Shown: in pieces, positions 52,201 through 60,324 of the stretch
Numbering within the stretch: the first letter of the stretch is position 1
Layout: each line of letters opens with the position of its first letter
Assembly (NCBI RefSeq): GCF_037201965.1
Contig: NZ_CP147518.1
Location: 433,001-497,000 of the forward strand
DNA: 64,000 nt
Direction of reading: 5' to 3'
Source of the DNA: Spirosoma sp. SC4-14
GTDB taxonomy: Bacteria > Bacteroidota > Bacteroidia > Cytophagales > Spirosomataceae
Notes under the pieces: model-generated
Seen by the model: the letters and a program-made list of their open reading frames with translations, nothing else
Told to the model about the DNA's origin: nothing
The model's database searches: none
Made by a program: the position numbers and the translations under genes

Positions 52201-52912
52201 CACCGGTCAGGTCTTTTTTGCGCTGCGTTCCGTAACCAACGACAACTACCTCGCTGAGTGATTTAACATCGGGAGCCAGTTGAATGTCGGGTAGCGTTGT
52301 GCGGTTATTGATGGCTACTTCCTGGGTTGTATAGCTGATGGACGATACAACCAGCGTACCATTACCATCGGGTACATTCAACGAAAACTTTCCGTCGATA
52401 TCAGTAGCTGTACCGATGTTGTTTGAGCCTTTCAGTAATACAGTAGCGCCTGGCAATCCGTCACCTTTTTCATCGAGAACCCGGCCGGTGACCGTAATGG
52501 GCGGAACGGGTTTTTCGGCGTTTGGGCGCGCATCAGGCAGGTTTTGTAGTGTAACGCGTTTCAGAATAATGGTTTTCCCGCCTACTTCGTAGCTGATCGA
52601 TGCCGGTTCCAGGAGCTGGTCAAGTATGGTCGAGAGCTTTTCGTTCGTAAAATTTACGGCCCCGATTCGTTGCTGGCTGAAAATTCGGGGATTGTACATA
52701 AACTTTACATCGGCCTCTTTGCCGATGCGATTGATTGCCTGTTCAATGGTCAGATTCGACAGTTGAAGACTCAATCGACGATTAAGTAATTCCTGACCGT
52801 ATGTGTTATGCGCCTGTGCTATCGTAGCAAATGCCGTTACTACGAAAAACAGGTAGAAACTGATTCGCATAATTTTGAGCAGCCTTTGCTGCATTTGTAT
52901 TCGAATTGTCAT
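49286..52912 (-). CDS. SusC/RagA family TonB-dependent transporter with STN domain
   Basis: A 1208-residue outer-membrane transporter. After a signal peptide ending near QAHNTYGQ comes an STN signalling domain (about 45-100: LTIEQAINRIGKEADVKFMY). Next is a carboxypeptidase-like domain (137-215: VTGRVLDEKGDGLPGATVLLKG), the TonB box and plug (VVVVGYGTQRKKDLTGAV, IRGLNTFGNNQPLYVVDGVP), and a large beta-barrel. The STN domain should pass a substrate signal to FecR, encoded upstream. It imports glycans or other large nutrients with TonB energy. Confidence 0.97.
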   Translation of the reverse strand: MTIRIQMQQRLLKIMRISFYLFFVVTAFATIAQAHNTYGQELLNRRLSLQLSNLTIEQAINRIGKEADVKFMYNPRIFSQQRIGAVNFTNEKLSTILDQLLEPASISYEVGGKTIILKRVTLQNLPDARPNAEKPVPPITVTGRVLDEKGDGLPGATVLLKGSNNIGTATDIDGKFSLNVPDGNGTLVVSSISYTTQEVAINNRTTLPDIQLAPDVKSLSEVVVVGYGTQRKKDLTGAVAVVNVAEMQQQPTAQITNQLQGRASGVTVLGSGQPGEAPQVRIRGLNTFGNNQPLYVVDGVPTQNINDINPNDVASMQVLKDAGSASIYGSRAANGVIIITTKRGTGKVKVQYDAYYGVQFPKGGNPWDLLNPQETAQLKFNALRNSNPGVAINDPLYGSGTTPVLPDYIAPQGAKEGDPSVDPSLYNVNPNYTSADQYNSFYRITRANKAGTDWFHEIFKPAPITSHNLSVSGGGPQGNYLFSFNYFNQQGTLINTYLKRYTIRSNSQYNIRENIRVGENLAFSVTDNPRINALQEGSAIGYAFREQPIIPVYDIMGNYAGGYGQGLGNSNNPVAVQQRTANNRGLSNRLFGNMYAEVDFLKDFTARTSFGGELFMGNFHSFTYPTYENQENTTTNSYTENTYSGYNWTWTNTVQYQHNFNNTHDLKVLVGTEAYQNNGRNVGGTTQGYFSFDPNYTNLSTGSATPTNYSNRYADALFSLIGRVDYSLKDKYLLGATIRRDGSSRFLNYQYGWFPAVSAGWRISQENFMSGLTWLNDLKIRGGYGIMGNQLNVDPANAYTTYGGDRTSSYYAITGSNSSNTLGFQRTRIGNPDAKWEKNINANIGFDASLWKGKLDLTVDYYRKEVRDLLYTLELAGTAGLGTAPAVNVAHMRNQGLDLAASSSFNISSDLKLNATLTFTTYNNKIVSLADGIDYFDQEGRRFNGSYIVRNAVGHSIGQFYGYKVAGFWNSQEEINTANAQAQQSTGNAGAVYQSDVAVGRFRYADLNGDGQITEADRTFLGNPNPKFSYGLNLGANYKQFDFSIFFYGTQGNDIWNNVRWWTDFNANFQGAKSKTALYDSWTPDNHNAKAPIQETVGSFSSANVPNSYFVENGSYLRAKNAQLGYTLPANTLKKLGIERLRVYVQSANLFTITKYSGLDPEIGTTANTNNSSGGSLNQSFSNTTSFGIDEGVYPNQRQFLFGLNVTF

Positions 52913-53003
52913 ACTTTTGGATTGGTTGTCGGTTTAAATCGGCAATAAAATTCCCTTACCCTGCCAGGCAGGTGCTTTTTTCGAAGAGAGCTATGAGGGG
53001 AAT

Positions 53004-53047
53004 GACTCCAGAGTCAGTGATGTTGCAGCATTGCTGACTCTTTTTTT
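53004..53047. terminator. Hairpin between fecR and susC
   Basis: AGAGTCAG (53010-53017) pairs with CTGACTCT (53034-53041), and an overlapping GACTC-CA-GAGTC stem lies at 53004-53015. The T run lies on the plus strand, while the genes run on the minus strand. It may therefore act as a regulatory structure in the susC leader, not as a plain terminator. Confidence 0.45.
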
Positions 53048-53102
53048 GTGTGTACCATTAGGTGTTTTTAGGGCATAGGCTAGTCGATTGGGTTAAGTAT
53101 TT

Positions 53103-54200
53103 TTATTGGCATCCATTGCTGGTAATCAAAATTTTGCCATCCATTTGCTCATATTGAGCATCCAGTGTCCGGCAAATCATATTTAGTTTTTCAAACAGCG
53201 GTTCGTCGTCCAGCGAAGCGGTCAGGTAGCAGTTTTTCATCACATCGGCGTCAAACACAATTTCAACTCCGTACGCTTTTTCCAGCGAGGCAAACACCTG
53301 CGTAATAGAGGTTCCGTTAAATTCAAACATCGACCGCTGGATGGGCATATCCAATAACGTGGGCGACTCTACGAGCGAACGAAACAACCGACCTTCGTCG
53401 CCATTGAAATGTACCCGTTGGTTGGGTTTTAATACCAGACCCAACAGCTGGGGCGATTCCTGCTTTTCGACCCGCTCCTTGTCTGTACGGGTAAAGACTG
53501 ATACCCTGCCGGTTTTTACGGTTACATCAACTGCCTTATGTTCGTAGGCACGAACCGTAAAGCTCGTTCCCAGCACTTTCGTGATCAGATTGTCGGCGTA
53601 AACAAAAAACGGTTTATGCGGATTTTTGGCTACTTCAAAAAAGGCTTCACCAACCAGATAGACTTCGCGCTTGCTGTTTCTGGTAAAGTCTTTCGGGTAA
53701 CTGATCCGGCTGTTGGGTTGCAGAAGCACCGAACTGCCATCGGCCAGCAGAACCAGATGGGTTTTGCTGCCTGTATTCACTACTTCCTTCATTGGAAGTG
53801 GAGCGTCTGCAACCAGTTTCTGATAAACAGCCGTTGGTTTATCCTCATTTGGCATCCAGAAAAGCCATGCCGAAACAAACAGCAATACTGAAGCAGCCGC
53901 AACCCACGCCATTCGCTGATACGACCCAAAAGGTACCGAACGGGGCAACGCCGGTTCTGTATCGCGCATAATCTGGCGGATGTGTTGCTGCATCAACTCA
54001 GGCGCTGGTGCAAACGTATCATCCTGAATGGCTAGTAATGTTTCTCTGGCCTGAATCATAAGAAAGGCTTTGTCTGGAAACATTATCGGAAACTGCTCCC
54101 ACCACTCGGTTACCGACGCTGATGCTTTTTCAAACACCCACGCTCGGAATGATTCGTCTTCCAGGAAATCATATAGCTCAAAATGATCAAATGATTTCAT
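53103..54200 (-). CDS. FecR family anti-sigma factor
   Basis: A 365-residue inner-membrane regulator. A cytoplasmic N-terminal part of about 95 residues should bind the sigma factor. One membrane helix lies at about 98-115 (MAWVAAASVLLFVSAWLFW). The periplasmic FecR domain has HLVLLADGSSVLLQPNSRISYP and GEAFFEVAKNPHKPFFVYA. The end (about 290-365) is a DUF4974/STN-like module (MFEFNGTSITQVFASLEKAYGVEI). It receives the signal from the SusC STN domain and frees the sigma factor encoded just upstream. Confidence 0.95.
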   Translation of the reverse strand: MKSFDHFELYDFLEDESFRAWVFEKASASVTEWWEQFPIMFPDKAFLMIQARETLLAIQDDTFAPAPELMQQHIRQIMRDTEPALPRSVPFGSYQRMAWVAAASVLLFVSAWLFWMPNEDKPTAVYQKLVADAPLPMKEVVNTGSKTHLVLLADGSSVLLQPNSRISYPKDFTRNSKREVYLVGEAFFEVAKNPHKPFFVYADNLITKVLGTSFTVRAYEHKAVDVTVKTGRVSVFTRTDKERVEKQESPQLLGLVLKPNQRVHFNGDEGRLFRSLVESPTLLDMPIQRSMFEFNGTSITQVFASLEKAYGVEIVFDADVMKNCYLTASLDDEPLFEKLNMICRTLDAQYEQMDGKILITSNGCQ

Positions 54201-54297
54201 AGAAAAGGTCTATTTTTTTGCTACTATACTGATATAATTAGCTAGCCAGCGTTTGATACCCTGTATTTCGTATTTTTTTTAGGCAGTGTTTGAAAAA

Positions 54298-54858
54298 CTA
54301 CCAATGCTCCCGCAGGAAGTTGAGAGCTTTATGAAGATGATTGGATACCGACTGACGATTGATGTTCATCACCAGAGCAATGTTTTCAATGTCGAGTTCT
54401 TCGAAATAGCGCAGGTGAAGCGCTTCCTGCTGGCGCTGGGGCAACAGATCAATCAGGGTCTTAATTTTTCGGGCCGAGAGCTGCTCGGTTTCAATGTAAA
54501 GAAAAAAATCTTCGAAATTTTGTTCAGGAGCAATCTCAATGGCTTCATTTTCGTCGACCCAACCCCGGCGTTGTGTTCGCTGAAGCTCCAGCAGAATTTT
54601 ATGCCGAAACGATTTGAGAAGGTACTTTTTGATACTATCTGTTGCACTAACATGCTGCCGTCGTTCCCAGAGATAGACAAACATATCGTGCAGGCAATCC
54701 TGAATCAGGCCCGTATCTTTACTGTAGCGGGTTCCGAAGCGGAACAATGATGCATAGTGTAAGGAGATGATTTGCTCGAATGCTACTCGGTCACCATTTT
54801 TGAATCGCTCCCAGAGCAATTCATCAGAAGAAAAATTAGTAGCGAATAATTCATTCAT
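54298..54858 (-). CDS. ECF RNA polymerase sigma factor
   Basis: A 186-residue sigma-70 of the extracytoplasmic function group, as found with FecR in Bacteroidota. Region 2 covers about 15-85 (LLWERFKNGDRVAFEQIISLHYASLFRFG; LIQDCLHDMFVYLWERR), and region 4 covers about 125-180 (LLPQRQQEALHLRYFEELDIENIALVMNINRQSVSNHLHKAL). I use the ATG at 54858, ten codons inside the longest frame. It is the first gene of the sigma-FecR-SusC-SusD locus, which it presumably activates. Confidence 0.94.
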   Translation of the reverse strand: MNELFATNFSSDELLWERFKNGDRVAFEQIISLHYASLFRFGTRYSKDTGLIQDCLHDMFVYLWERRQHVSATDSIKKYLLKSFRHKILLELQRTQRRGWVDENEAIEIAPEQNFEDFFLYIETEQLSARKIKTLIDLLPQRQQEALHLRYFEELDIENIALVMNINRQSVSNHLHKALNFLREHW

Positions 54859-55107
54859 GGTGCGTTGAGCAAATAAACCCCAAAACAAAGCTTTTTTTGG
54901 ATTTAGTTAGTCAATAAACGCTCAGAAAGACGAAATATTAACATTTTCTTGCGTGTTTTGATGAAAGAAGAATCGGTTAGGTTAAGAATAGTGTAGGGTA
55001 GTTTACAAATAAACGGTGTTTGAGTTCGGCTACTACACTCGCTGAAATAGCTTGAAACGACACCCATTCGAACAGGAATTTTTTTACACGATAACGCCTA
55101 TTTGAGC

Positions 55108-55542
55108 ATGGACGAATTTATGCAGGAGGCTATCCGCCAGGCCCGTAAGAGTTTAGATGAAGGCGGTATTCCAATTGGATCGGTGCTAATTAAAGAGGGA
55201 AAGCTGGTTGCAGCCGGGCATAACAAGCGGGTGCAGGAAGATAACCCTATTTTGCATGGCGAGATGGATTGCCTGAACAATGCGGGTCGGGTGGGCTCTT
55301 TCAAAAACACCGTTATTTATTCGACACTAATGCCGTGTTATATGTGCGCGGGCACCATCGTGCAGTTTAAGATCCCCAAAGTAATAGTGGGCGAGTCGCG
55401 CACGTTTTCGGGAGCACGCGAATTTATGGAACAGCATGGGGTAGAAGTGATTGACCTTGATTTGCCCGAGTGTGTCGACATGATGGAGCAATTTATCGCC
55501 GAAAAACCAACACTCTGGAACGAAGACATTGGCGAGCTATAA
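55108..55542 (+). CDS. Cytosine deaminase (yeast FCY1 type)
   Basis: A 144-residue zinc deaminase. The catalytic set is HGE (His50, Glu52) in ILHGEMDCLNNAGR and Cys77/Cys80 in MPCYMC. The text from there to the end, including VIVGESRTF and the closing QFIAEKPTLWNEDIGEL, resembles yeast cytosine deaminase much more than tRNA adenosine deaminase TadA. It should convert cytosine to uracil for pyrimidine salvage. I start at the ATG at 55108; the TTG two codons upstream is less likely. It has no obvious operon partner. Confidence 0.85.
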   Translation: MDEFMQEAIRQARKSLDEGGIPIGSVLIKEGKLVAAGHNKRVQEDNPILHGEMDCLNNAGRVGSFKNTVIYSTLMPCYMCAGTIVQFKIPKVIVGESRTFSGAREFMEQHGVEVIDLDLPECVDMMEQFIAEKPTLWNEDIGEL

Positions 55543-55645
55543 GTCTGACTATTAGTCGGTACTATATTTTATTGTGTATACTTTCGCTTTCCTGAATAAG
55601 ATAGTTACTTTGTCGTCACTAAAGACATCGTAACTTACTTATTCA

Positions 55646-56503
55646 ATGAAACGTATACAATTGGGTGTGCTTCTGGTAGCACTGGGAGTTTTTCTGTCTT
55701 CCTATGGGGTGGCGCAGCGCTCTGAATACTGGCGGGAGCGCCCTGGCTCCTGGATGTTGAATGCTGGTTTAGGAACAACCCGTTACCTGGGCGATATGAA
55801 CGAGCGGGGCGATCTGGCTCATCTGCGATTGGGCGTATCGGCAGCGCTTGCGGTTGCTTATCGTTATTCGAACCGGTTAACTTTTCGGGGCGAAGCCCAG
55901 CTATACTACATTCATGGAACCCAGCAGGATACCTATCTGGCCTATAATAACCTGTCGTTCCATAGTATAAATCCTGAGGTTTGGGCAGGCATCCAGTTTG
56001 ATCTTTGGCACCCCGACGACCCTAATCATATTGTTGTTCCTTATTTAATTGCCGGAGCTGGCTTTACCTATATTACCCCAAAAGCAACCTATCAGGGGCA
56101 ATCATACAGCCTGGCCCCTTTGCATACGGAGGGTGTTAGTTACAATCGGTTGCCCGTCATTCTGCGCTATGGATTAGGCGTGCCCTTGTTTGCAAATGAG
56201 CGATTTAAGTGGAATCTTGAAGGTATATATACACATGTGATGAGTGACTATGTCGATGATGTAAGTACGGTGTATCCAGATCGAACCAACATGAGCCCAT
56301 TGGCGGCAGCACTATCAGACCGGCGGCTGGAGCTAGGTCAAACGCCCAATCAGGCTGGTGCCAAACGTGGGAACAATACCCGAAACGATGGCTATTTTAT
56401 ACTGTCGGGGCGGTTGATCTGGATTATCAGTACAACAAAACAGCAGCACTATCGGCTTATGTTCGGCGGAGTAAGGCCAAAGAAGATCGTATACGGAGAT
56501 TAG
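55646..56503 (+). CDS. Outer-membrane beta-barrel protein (DUF6089-like)
   Basis: A 285-residue exported protein with a signal peptide ending SYGVAQ. The mature part alternates polar and aromatic residues as in an eight-to-ten-strand barrel: WMLNAGLGTTRYLGDMNERG, LRLGVSAALAVAYRYSNRLTFRGEAQLYYI, VVPYLIAGAGFTYITPKA. The pattern, including the GDMN turn, fits Bacteroidota barrels labelled DUF6089. Function is unknown. It is encoded upstream of a prenyl synthase gene on the same strand. Confidence 0.82.
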   Translation: MKRIQLGVLLVALGVFLSSYGVAQRSEYWRERPGSWMLNAGLGTTRYLGDMNERGDLAHLRLGVSAALAVAYRYSNRLTFRGEAQLYYIHGTQQDTYLAYNNLSFHSINPEVWAGIQFDLWHPDDPNHIVVPYLIAGAGFTYITPKATYQGQSYSLAPLHTEGVSYNRLPVILRYGLGVPLFANERFKWNLEGIYTHVMSDYVDDVSTVYPDRTNMSPLAAALSDRRLELGQTPNQAGAKRGNNTRNDGYFILSGRLIWIISTTKQQHYRLMFGGVRPKKIVYGD

Positions 56504-56606
56504 AAAACAGCTTGACTAAATCGACCTCATTAGCAGATAACATTTTGTGGGTGTGCGTCTATTTGCCTTATTTTGGGCAAAACTCAGCGAAAGCTGCCCT
56601 GATCAA

Positions 56607-57578
56607 ATGAGTCCTGCTGTTTTTATTGATGCCCTTAAAAACGAACTTCAACGTACTAAATACGGTCAATACCCTCCCGAACTTTACGATCCAATCCAGT
56701 ATATTATGAATCTGGGTGGTAAGCGGCTGCGTCCAGTATTGACGCTCATGGCCGCTTATCTTTTTACCGACAACTGGGAAAAAGCCATTCGACCGGCGCT
56801 GGCAGTAGAGGTTTTCCACAACTTTACACTCATGCACGACGACATTATGGACCAGGCTCCCCTGCGCCGGGGCCAGCCAACGGTGCATGAGAAATGGAAT
56901 CATAATATTGCCATTCTGTCGGGCGATGTGATGCTGGTTAAAGCCCATGAGTTCTTGCTCGAAGTTGAGGTCCATAAGCTAAAAGCTGCAATGTCGCGTT
57001 TTACCCGAACAGCGGCCGAAGTGTGCGAAGGGCAACAGATGGACATGAATTTTGAAACGCGCTGGGACGTAACCGAACTTGAATACATCGACATGATCCG
57101 GCTGAAAACATCGGTTCTGCTCGGTTATGCGCTTGAGTTGGGTGGACTGATTGGGGGCGCCGATGAACAAACAACGGCTCATTTGTATGAAGCCGGCGTA
57201 AATATTGGCATTGGCTTTCAACTAAAAGATGATTTGCTCGATGTTTATGGCGATCCGGCTAAGTTTGGCAAACAGGTAGGTGGCGATATTATTGCCAATA
57301 AAAAAACGTTTCTACTTATCGAAGCGCTCGAACAGGCAACGGGCTCCACAAAAGCTGAACTTACCGATTGGTTAACGCAAGTCGACTTCGATAAAGCAGA
57401 AAAAGTACGCGCTGTTACAACGATTTACAATCAATTAGGGGTCCGCGAGCTTACAGAAGCTCGGATTAACGATTACTTTGCAAAGGGATTCGCTAATTTC
57501 GAACAAATCAATGCCGACCCAGCTCGCAAAGAAGTCTTACTCCAATTTACCCGACAGCTTGTTGAGCGGGAAAGCTAA
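56607..57578 (+). CDS. Polyprenyl synthetase
   Basis: A 323-residue trans-isoprenyl diphosphate synthase. The first aspartate motif is LMHDDIMD (Asp78/79/82) followed by RRG, and the second is QLKDDLLDVYGD. LGGKRLRPVL supplies the allylic diphosphate ligands. It lengthens prenyl diphosphates for quinone or lipid carriers in the cytoplasm; chain length cannot be read with confidence. The frame is open upstream to 56547, but the ATG at 56607 starts the conserved part. Confidence 0.95.
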   Translation: MSPAVFIDALKNELQRTKYGQYPPELYDPIQYIMNLGGKRLRPVLTLMAAYLFTDNWEKAIRPALAVEVFHNFTLMHDDIMDQAPLRRGQPTVHEKWNHNIAILSGDVMLVKAHEFLLEVEVHKLKAAMSRFTRTAAEVCEGQQMDMNFETRWDVTELEYIDMIRLKTSVLLGYALELGGLIGGADEQTTAHLYEAGVNIGIGFQLKDDLLDVYGDPAKFGKQVGGDIIANKKTFLLIEALEQATGSTKAELTDWLTQVDFDKAEKVRAVTTIYNQLGVRELTEARINDYFAKGFANFEQINADPARKEVLLQFTRQLVERES

Positions 57579-57580
57579 TC

Positions 57581-57690
57581 GGTTTATAGTTTATGGCTTA
57601 CGGTTTATAGTTGCTCCGCCTATTCGAATAGATCCTTCTAATACAGCGCAATCCTAAACCCTAAACGATAAACTACAGACTATAAACTAC
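57581..57690. repeat. Dispersed inverted repeat, copy C
   Basis: The left part contains GGTTTATAGTTGCTCCGCCT and the right part GCGCAATCCTAAACC, with imperfect pairing over about 40 bases. The loop shares CGCCTA...GAATA and CAGCGCAA with copy A, in the same orientation. It lies between the prenyl synthase and rhomboid genes and ends four bases before the rhomboid ATG. Confidence 0.65.
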
Positions 57691-57694
57691 TATT

Positions 57695-58318
57695 ATGAGC
57701 GTAACCCTTATTATCATTCTGGCTACGGTTGGTATCAGTATCTGGGCCTGGAACGACTATAGCGTCATGAATCGCTGGATTATGAATCCGTCTCAGGTGG
57801 CCCGACGCGGGCAGTACTACCGTTTCGTAACATCGGGTTTTCTACACGCCGACTGGGGGCACCTGATCTTTAATATGATTAGCCTGTATGCTTTTGGTGG
57901 CCTCATGGAACAGGTATTCAGCAGCCTTTTTGGCCGAAACGGTGCTCTGTTTTACATCGGGTTTTACCTACTGGCAATTATTATTTCCGACATCCCTACC
58001 TTTCTGAAATATCGGAAAGATTCGAGCTACAACTCCTTAGGGGCATCGGGTGGCGTGTCGGCAATAATTTTTGCGGCTATTCTAATAAGTCCGCTAACAA
58101 AGATCTATCTGTTTTTTATTCCCATTGGTATTCCAGGGTTCATCTTCGGGCCGCTCTATTTGTTGTATTCGGCTTATGAGTCGCGCCGGGGTGTTGGCAA
58201 TGTAAATCATGATGCACACATCTACGGGGCTTTGTTTGGCGTATTGTTTATTATTCTGGTATATCCGCCCGTTTTGCCTCAGTTTATCGATCAGATCGCC
58301 GGTTGGCGGTTGTTTTGA
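57695..58318 (+). CDS. Rhomboid family intramembrane serine protease
   Basis: A 207-residue membrane protein with six hydrophobic helices. The catalytic serine is Ser118 in LGASGGVS, and the histidine is His175 in NHDAHIYGALFG. The L1 region contains FLHADWGHLIFNM. Rhomboids cleave membrane proteins within or near the membrane. It is flanked by copies C and D of the dispersed repeat. The N-terminus is short, so it is the minimal bacterial type. Confidence 0.93.
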   Translation: MSVTLIIILATVGISIWAWNDYSVMNRWIMNPSQVARRGQYYRFVTSGFLHADWGHLIFNMISLYAFGGLMEQVFSSLFGRNGALFYIGFYLLAIIISDIPTFLKYRKDSSYNSLGASGGVSAIIFAAILISPLTKIYLFFIPIGIPGFIFGPLYLLYSAYESRRGVGNVNHDAHIYGALFGVLFIILVYPPVLPQFIDQIAGWRLF

Positions 58319-58320
58319 TT

Positions 58321-58416
58321 GGTTTATGGTTTATTGTGTATACGGTTTATGGTTGCTCTGCCTCAATGGAATGTGTGCTAACTAGCGGAGCAACCGTAAC
58401 CTATAGGCCGTAAACC
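58321..58416. repeat. Dispersed inverted repeat, copy D
   Basis: The left arm holds TACGGTTTATGGTTGCTCTGCC and the right arm AGCGGAGCAACCGTAACC; the pairing is strongest over GGTTGCTC(T/C)GC. Orientation matches copies A and C. It begins three bases after the rhomboid stop and ends 21 bases before the LytTR gene. Confidence 0.65.
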
Positions 58417-58437
58417 GACTAACCTTTCCGCTCGGTC

Positions 58438-59349
58438 ATGTTCAAGTTACTTAAGCAGCCTTTTCCTGTTGAGGATTCACTGGGTCGGCATACTCGGCGA
58501 GCCGCTATAATTGGTGTATTTGTTAGCCTCTTTCTACTTGTTTTTCAGCCGTTCGGGATAAGCGATTGGCAAACAGGCAATAAGTTAATTAAGCTTCTCG
58601 GGTTTGGCTGGGTTACTTTTATTATAACAGCGTTCAATTTCATTATATGGCCTTACTGCTTTCCTAAGCAGTTTTCCGACGCTAACTGGACGGTTGGGCG
58701 CGAAATTCTGCTGGTTATGATCAATGTGCTGCTCATTGCCATTGCCAACCGGTTATATCTGGAGTGGCTGACCGGCGAAGAGAGGAGCATTGTAGGCTGG
58801 GGTAATATGATTCTGATTACGTTTCTGATCGCTGTATTCCCCGTGACCGGAGCCATTGTGTATAGTTATATTAGCCAGCTAAAAAAATATAGCCGATTAG
58901 CGGCCGAATTGCCCATCCATACGACTGATGCAAAGACGAAAAGCCTGCCCATTGCCGAAACTCCGCATCTACAGGCTAATGGCAATGAGGCTTCAATAAC
59001 CCTCATTGCCGAAAACGAGAAGGATACCATTCAATTATTAGCCTCTGATCTGCTCTATATCGAATCGAGCGACAATTACTCCACAATCGTTTATCTAAAA
59101 AAAGAAGCGAATGGGCAAACGTACCCCACGAAGCCATTGATTCGTAGTAGTCTGAGTCGGCTGGAAGGGCAAATTAATCAACCTCACATTGTGCGCTGCC
59201 ATCGCTCATACATCGTTAATCTTGATCATGTGGAGCGTATAACCGGTAATGCGCAGGGCTATAAGCTCCATTTGCTGGGGGGGCAATTTCAGGTACCGGT
59301 AGCCAGAAAATATAATGATACGCTGGTGGCAGAACTGAAAGCGTTGTAG
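58438..59349 (+). CDS. Membrane-bound LytTR family transcriptional regulator
   Basis: A 303-residue protein. Four membrane helices lie in residues about 22-145 (AAIIGVFVSLFLLVFQPFGI, LLVMINVLLIAIANRLYL). After a linker, residues about 190-303 form a LytTR DNA-binding domain (ASDLLYIESSDNYSTIVYL, LIRSSLSRLE, IVRCHRSYIVNLDHVERI). The combination lets a membrane event control transcription directly. There is no receiver domain. Target genes are unknown. Confidence 0.92.
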   Translation: MFKLLKQPFPVEDSLGRHTRRAAIIGVFVSLFLLVFQPFGISDWQTGNKLIKLLGFGWVTFIITAFNFIIWPYCFPKQFSDANWTVGREILLVMINVLLIAIANRLYLEWLTGEERSIVGWGNMILITFLIAVFPVTGAIVYSYISQLKKYSRLAAELPIHTTDAKTKSLPIAETPHLQANGNEASITLIAENEKDTIQLLASDLLYIESSDNYSTIVYLKKEANGQTYPTKPLIRSSLSRLEGQINQPHIVRCHRSYIVNLDHVERITGNAQGYKLHLLGGQFQVPVARKYNDTLVAELKAL

Positions 59350-59483
59350 AACGTCCCACCGGTTATCCCAGAATCTGTTTACGTTTGTCAAACGTCCCAA
59401 AAACTGCTCCTGATCCCTTTCATTCGTTGATAACAAGTTCGTTGCTGTAGGTTTGCTGTTGTCAAACACAAGGTCCTATCGCT

Positions 59484-60203
59484 ATGAAAACGCTCATTAT
59501 TTCGCTGCTTGTTATTCACATCATCACAGGATTTACGGCATTACTGACCGGATTGATACCTATGTTTTCTAAAAAGGGAAGTCGGCTTCATAACCGGGCA
59601 GGTCTTGTTTATGTCTACTGTATGATTACCGTAGCCATCACGGCCCTATTGTTGTGCGTACTTCAACCATTTAAAATGATGCGGCTTTTTCTGACGGGCA
59701 TTGCCATTTTTAGCTTTTACTTAAGCATGACAGGCTGGCGGGCAACCAAACAAAAGAATGGCCAGGTTGCTGCTTTCGATAAAGGACTCACTTACCTTAC
59801 TGCGGCTGTAAGTATAGCAATGGTTGGTTTCGGTATGTATCTGCTACTTTTGAATGGCCTATCATTTTTTCCAATTCTGTTTTCCTTTTTCGGCCTGCTG
59901 ACGTTTGTCTTTGCCGGACGTGATATGATATGCCGAAATGAGCCAACCGAAAAAATGCATTGGTTCTTTCAGCACTTCACACGCATGGGTGGATCGTATA
60001 TTGCCACGTTTACGGCTGCTCTGGTAACTAATATTGGCCGTGTTCTGCCTGCCGATGCACCTGCCTGGTCGGCTACTGCCAGTTGGATTGCGCCGGCACT
60101 GATTGGAGGTATGCTGATTAGCCGGACGGTGCGATACTACAAAAAGAAGTTTGCCGAAAAAGAAACAAAAGCAACTACAATGGCAACATCTGTTGCCGCT
60201 TAA
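59484..60203 (+). CDS. Multi-pass membrane protein (DUF2306-like)
   Basis: A 239-residue inner-membrane protein with about seven hydrophobic segments. Features are HIITGFTALLTGLIPMFSKKGSRLHNRAGLVYVY and the later HWFFQHFTRMGGSYIATFTA, where conserved histidines could bind heme or a metal. It resembles the DUF2306 group. A role is not known. It may be regulated with the LytTR gene 134 bases upstream. A terminator follows. Confidence 0.78.
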   Translation: MKTLIISLLVIHIITGFTALLTGLIPMFSKKGSRLHNRAGLVYVYCMITVAITALLLCVLQPFKMMRLFLTGIAIFSFYLSMTGWRATKQKNGQVAAFDKGLTYLTAAVSIAMVGFGMYLLLLNGLSFFPILFSFFGLLTFVFAGRDMICRNEPTEKMHWFFQHFTRMGGSYIATFTAALVTNIGRVLPADAPAWSATASWIAPALIGGMLISRTVRYYKKKFAEKETKATTMATSVAA

Positions 60204-60215
60204 TTTTACGTAAAA

Positions 60216-60258
60216 CATACGCTCCCACCAAGTCTGATATACTTCGCGGGAGCGTATG
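60216..60258. terminator. Hairpin after the DUF2306-like gene
   Basis: CATACGCTCCC pairs perfectly with GGGAGCGTATG with a 21-base loop. No T run follows, so it may stabilise the mRNA end rather than cause termination. Confidence 0.55.
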
Positions 60259-60324
60259 CGCATCTCCGGGCAGTGCAAAAAACTATAACCAGAATAGCTG
60301 ATAGGCTACTCGTTAAGTCAACCC

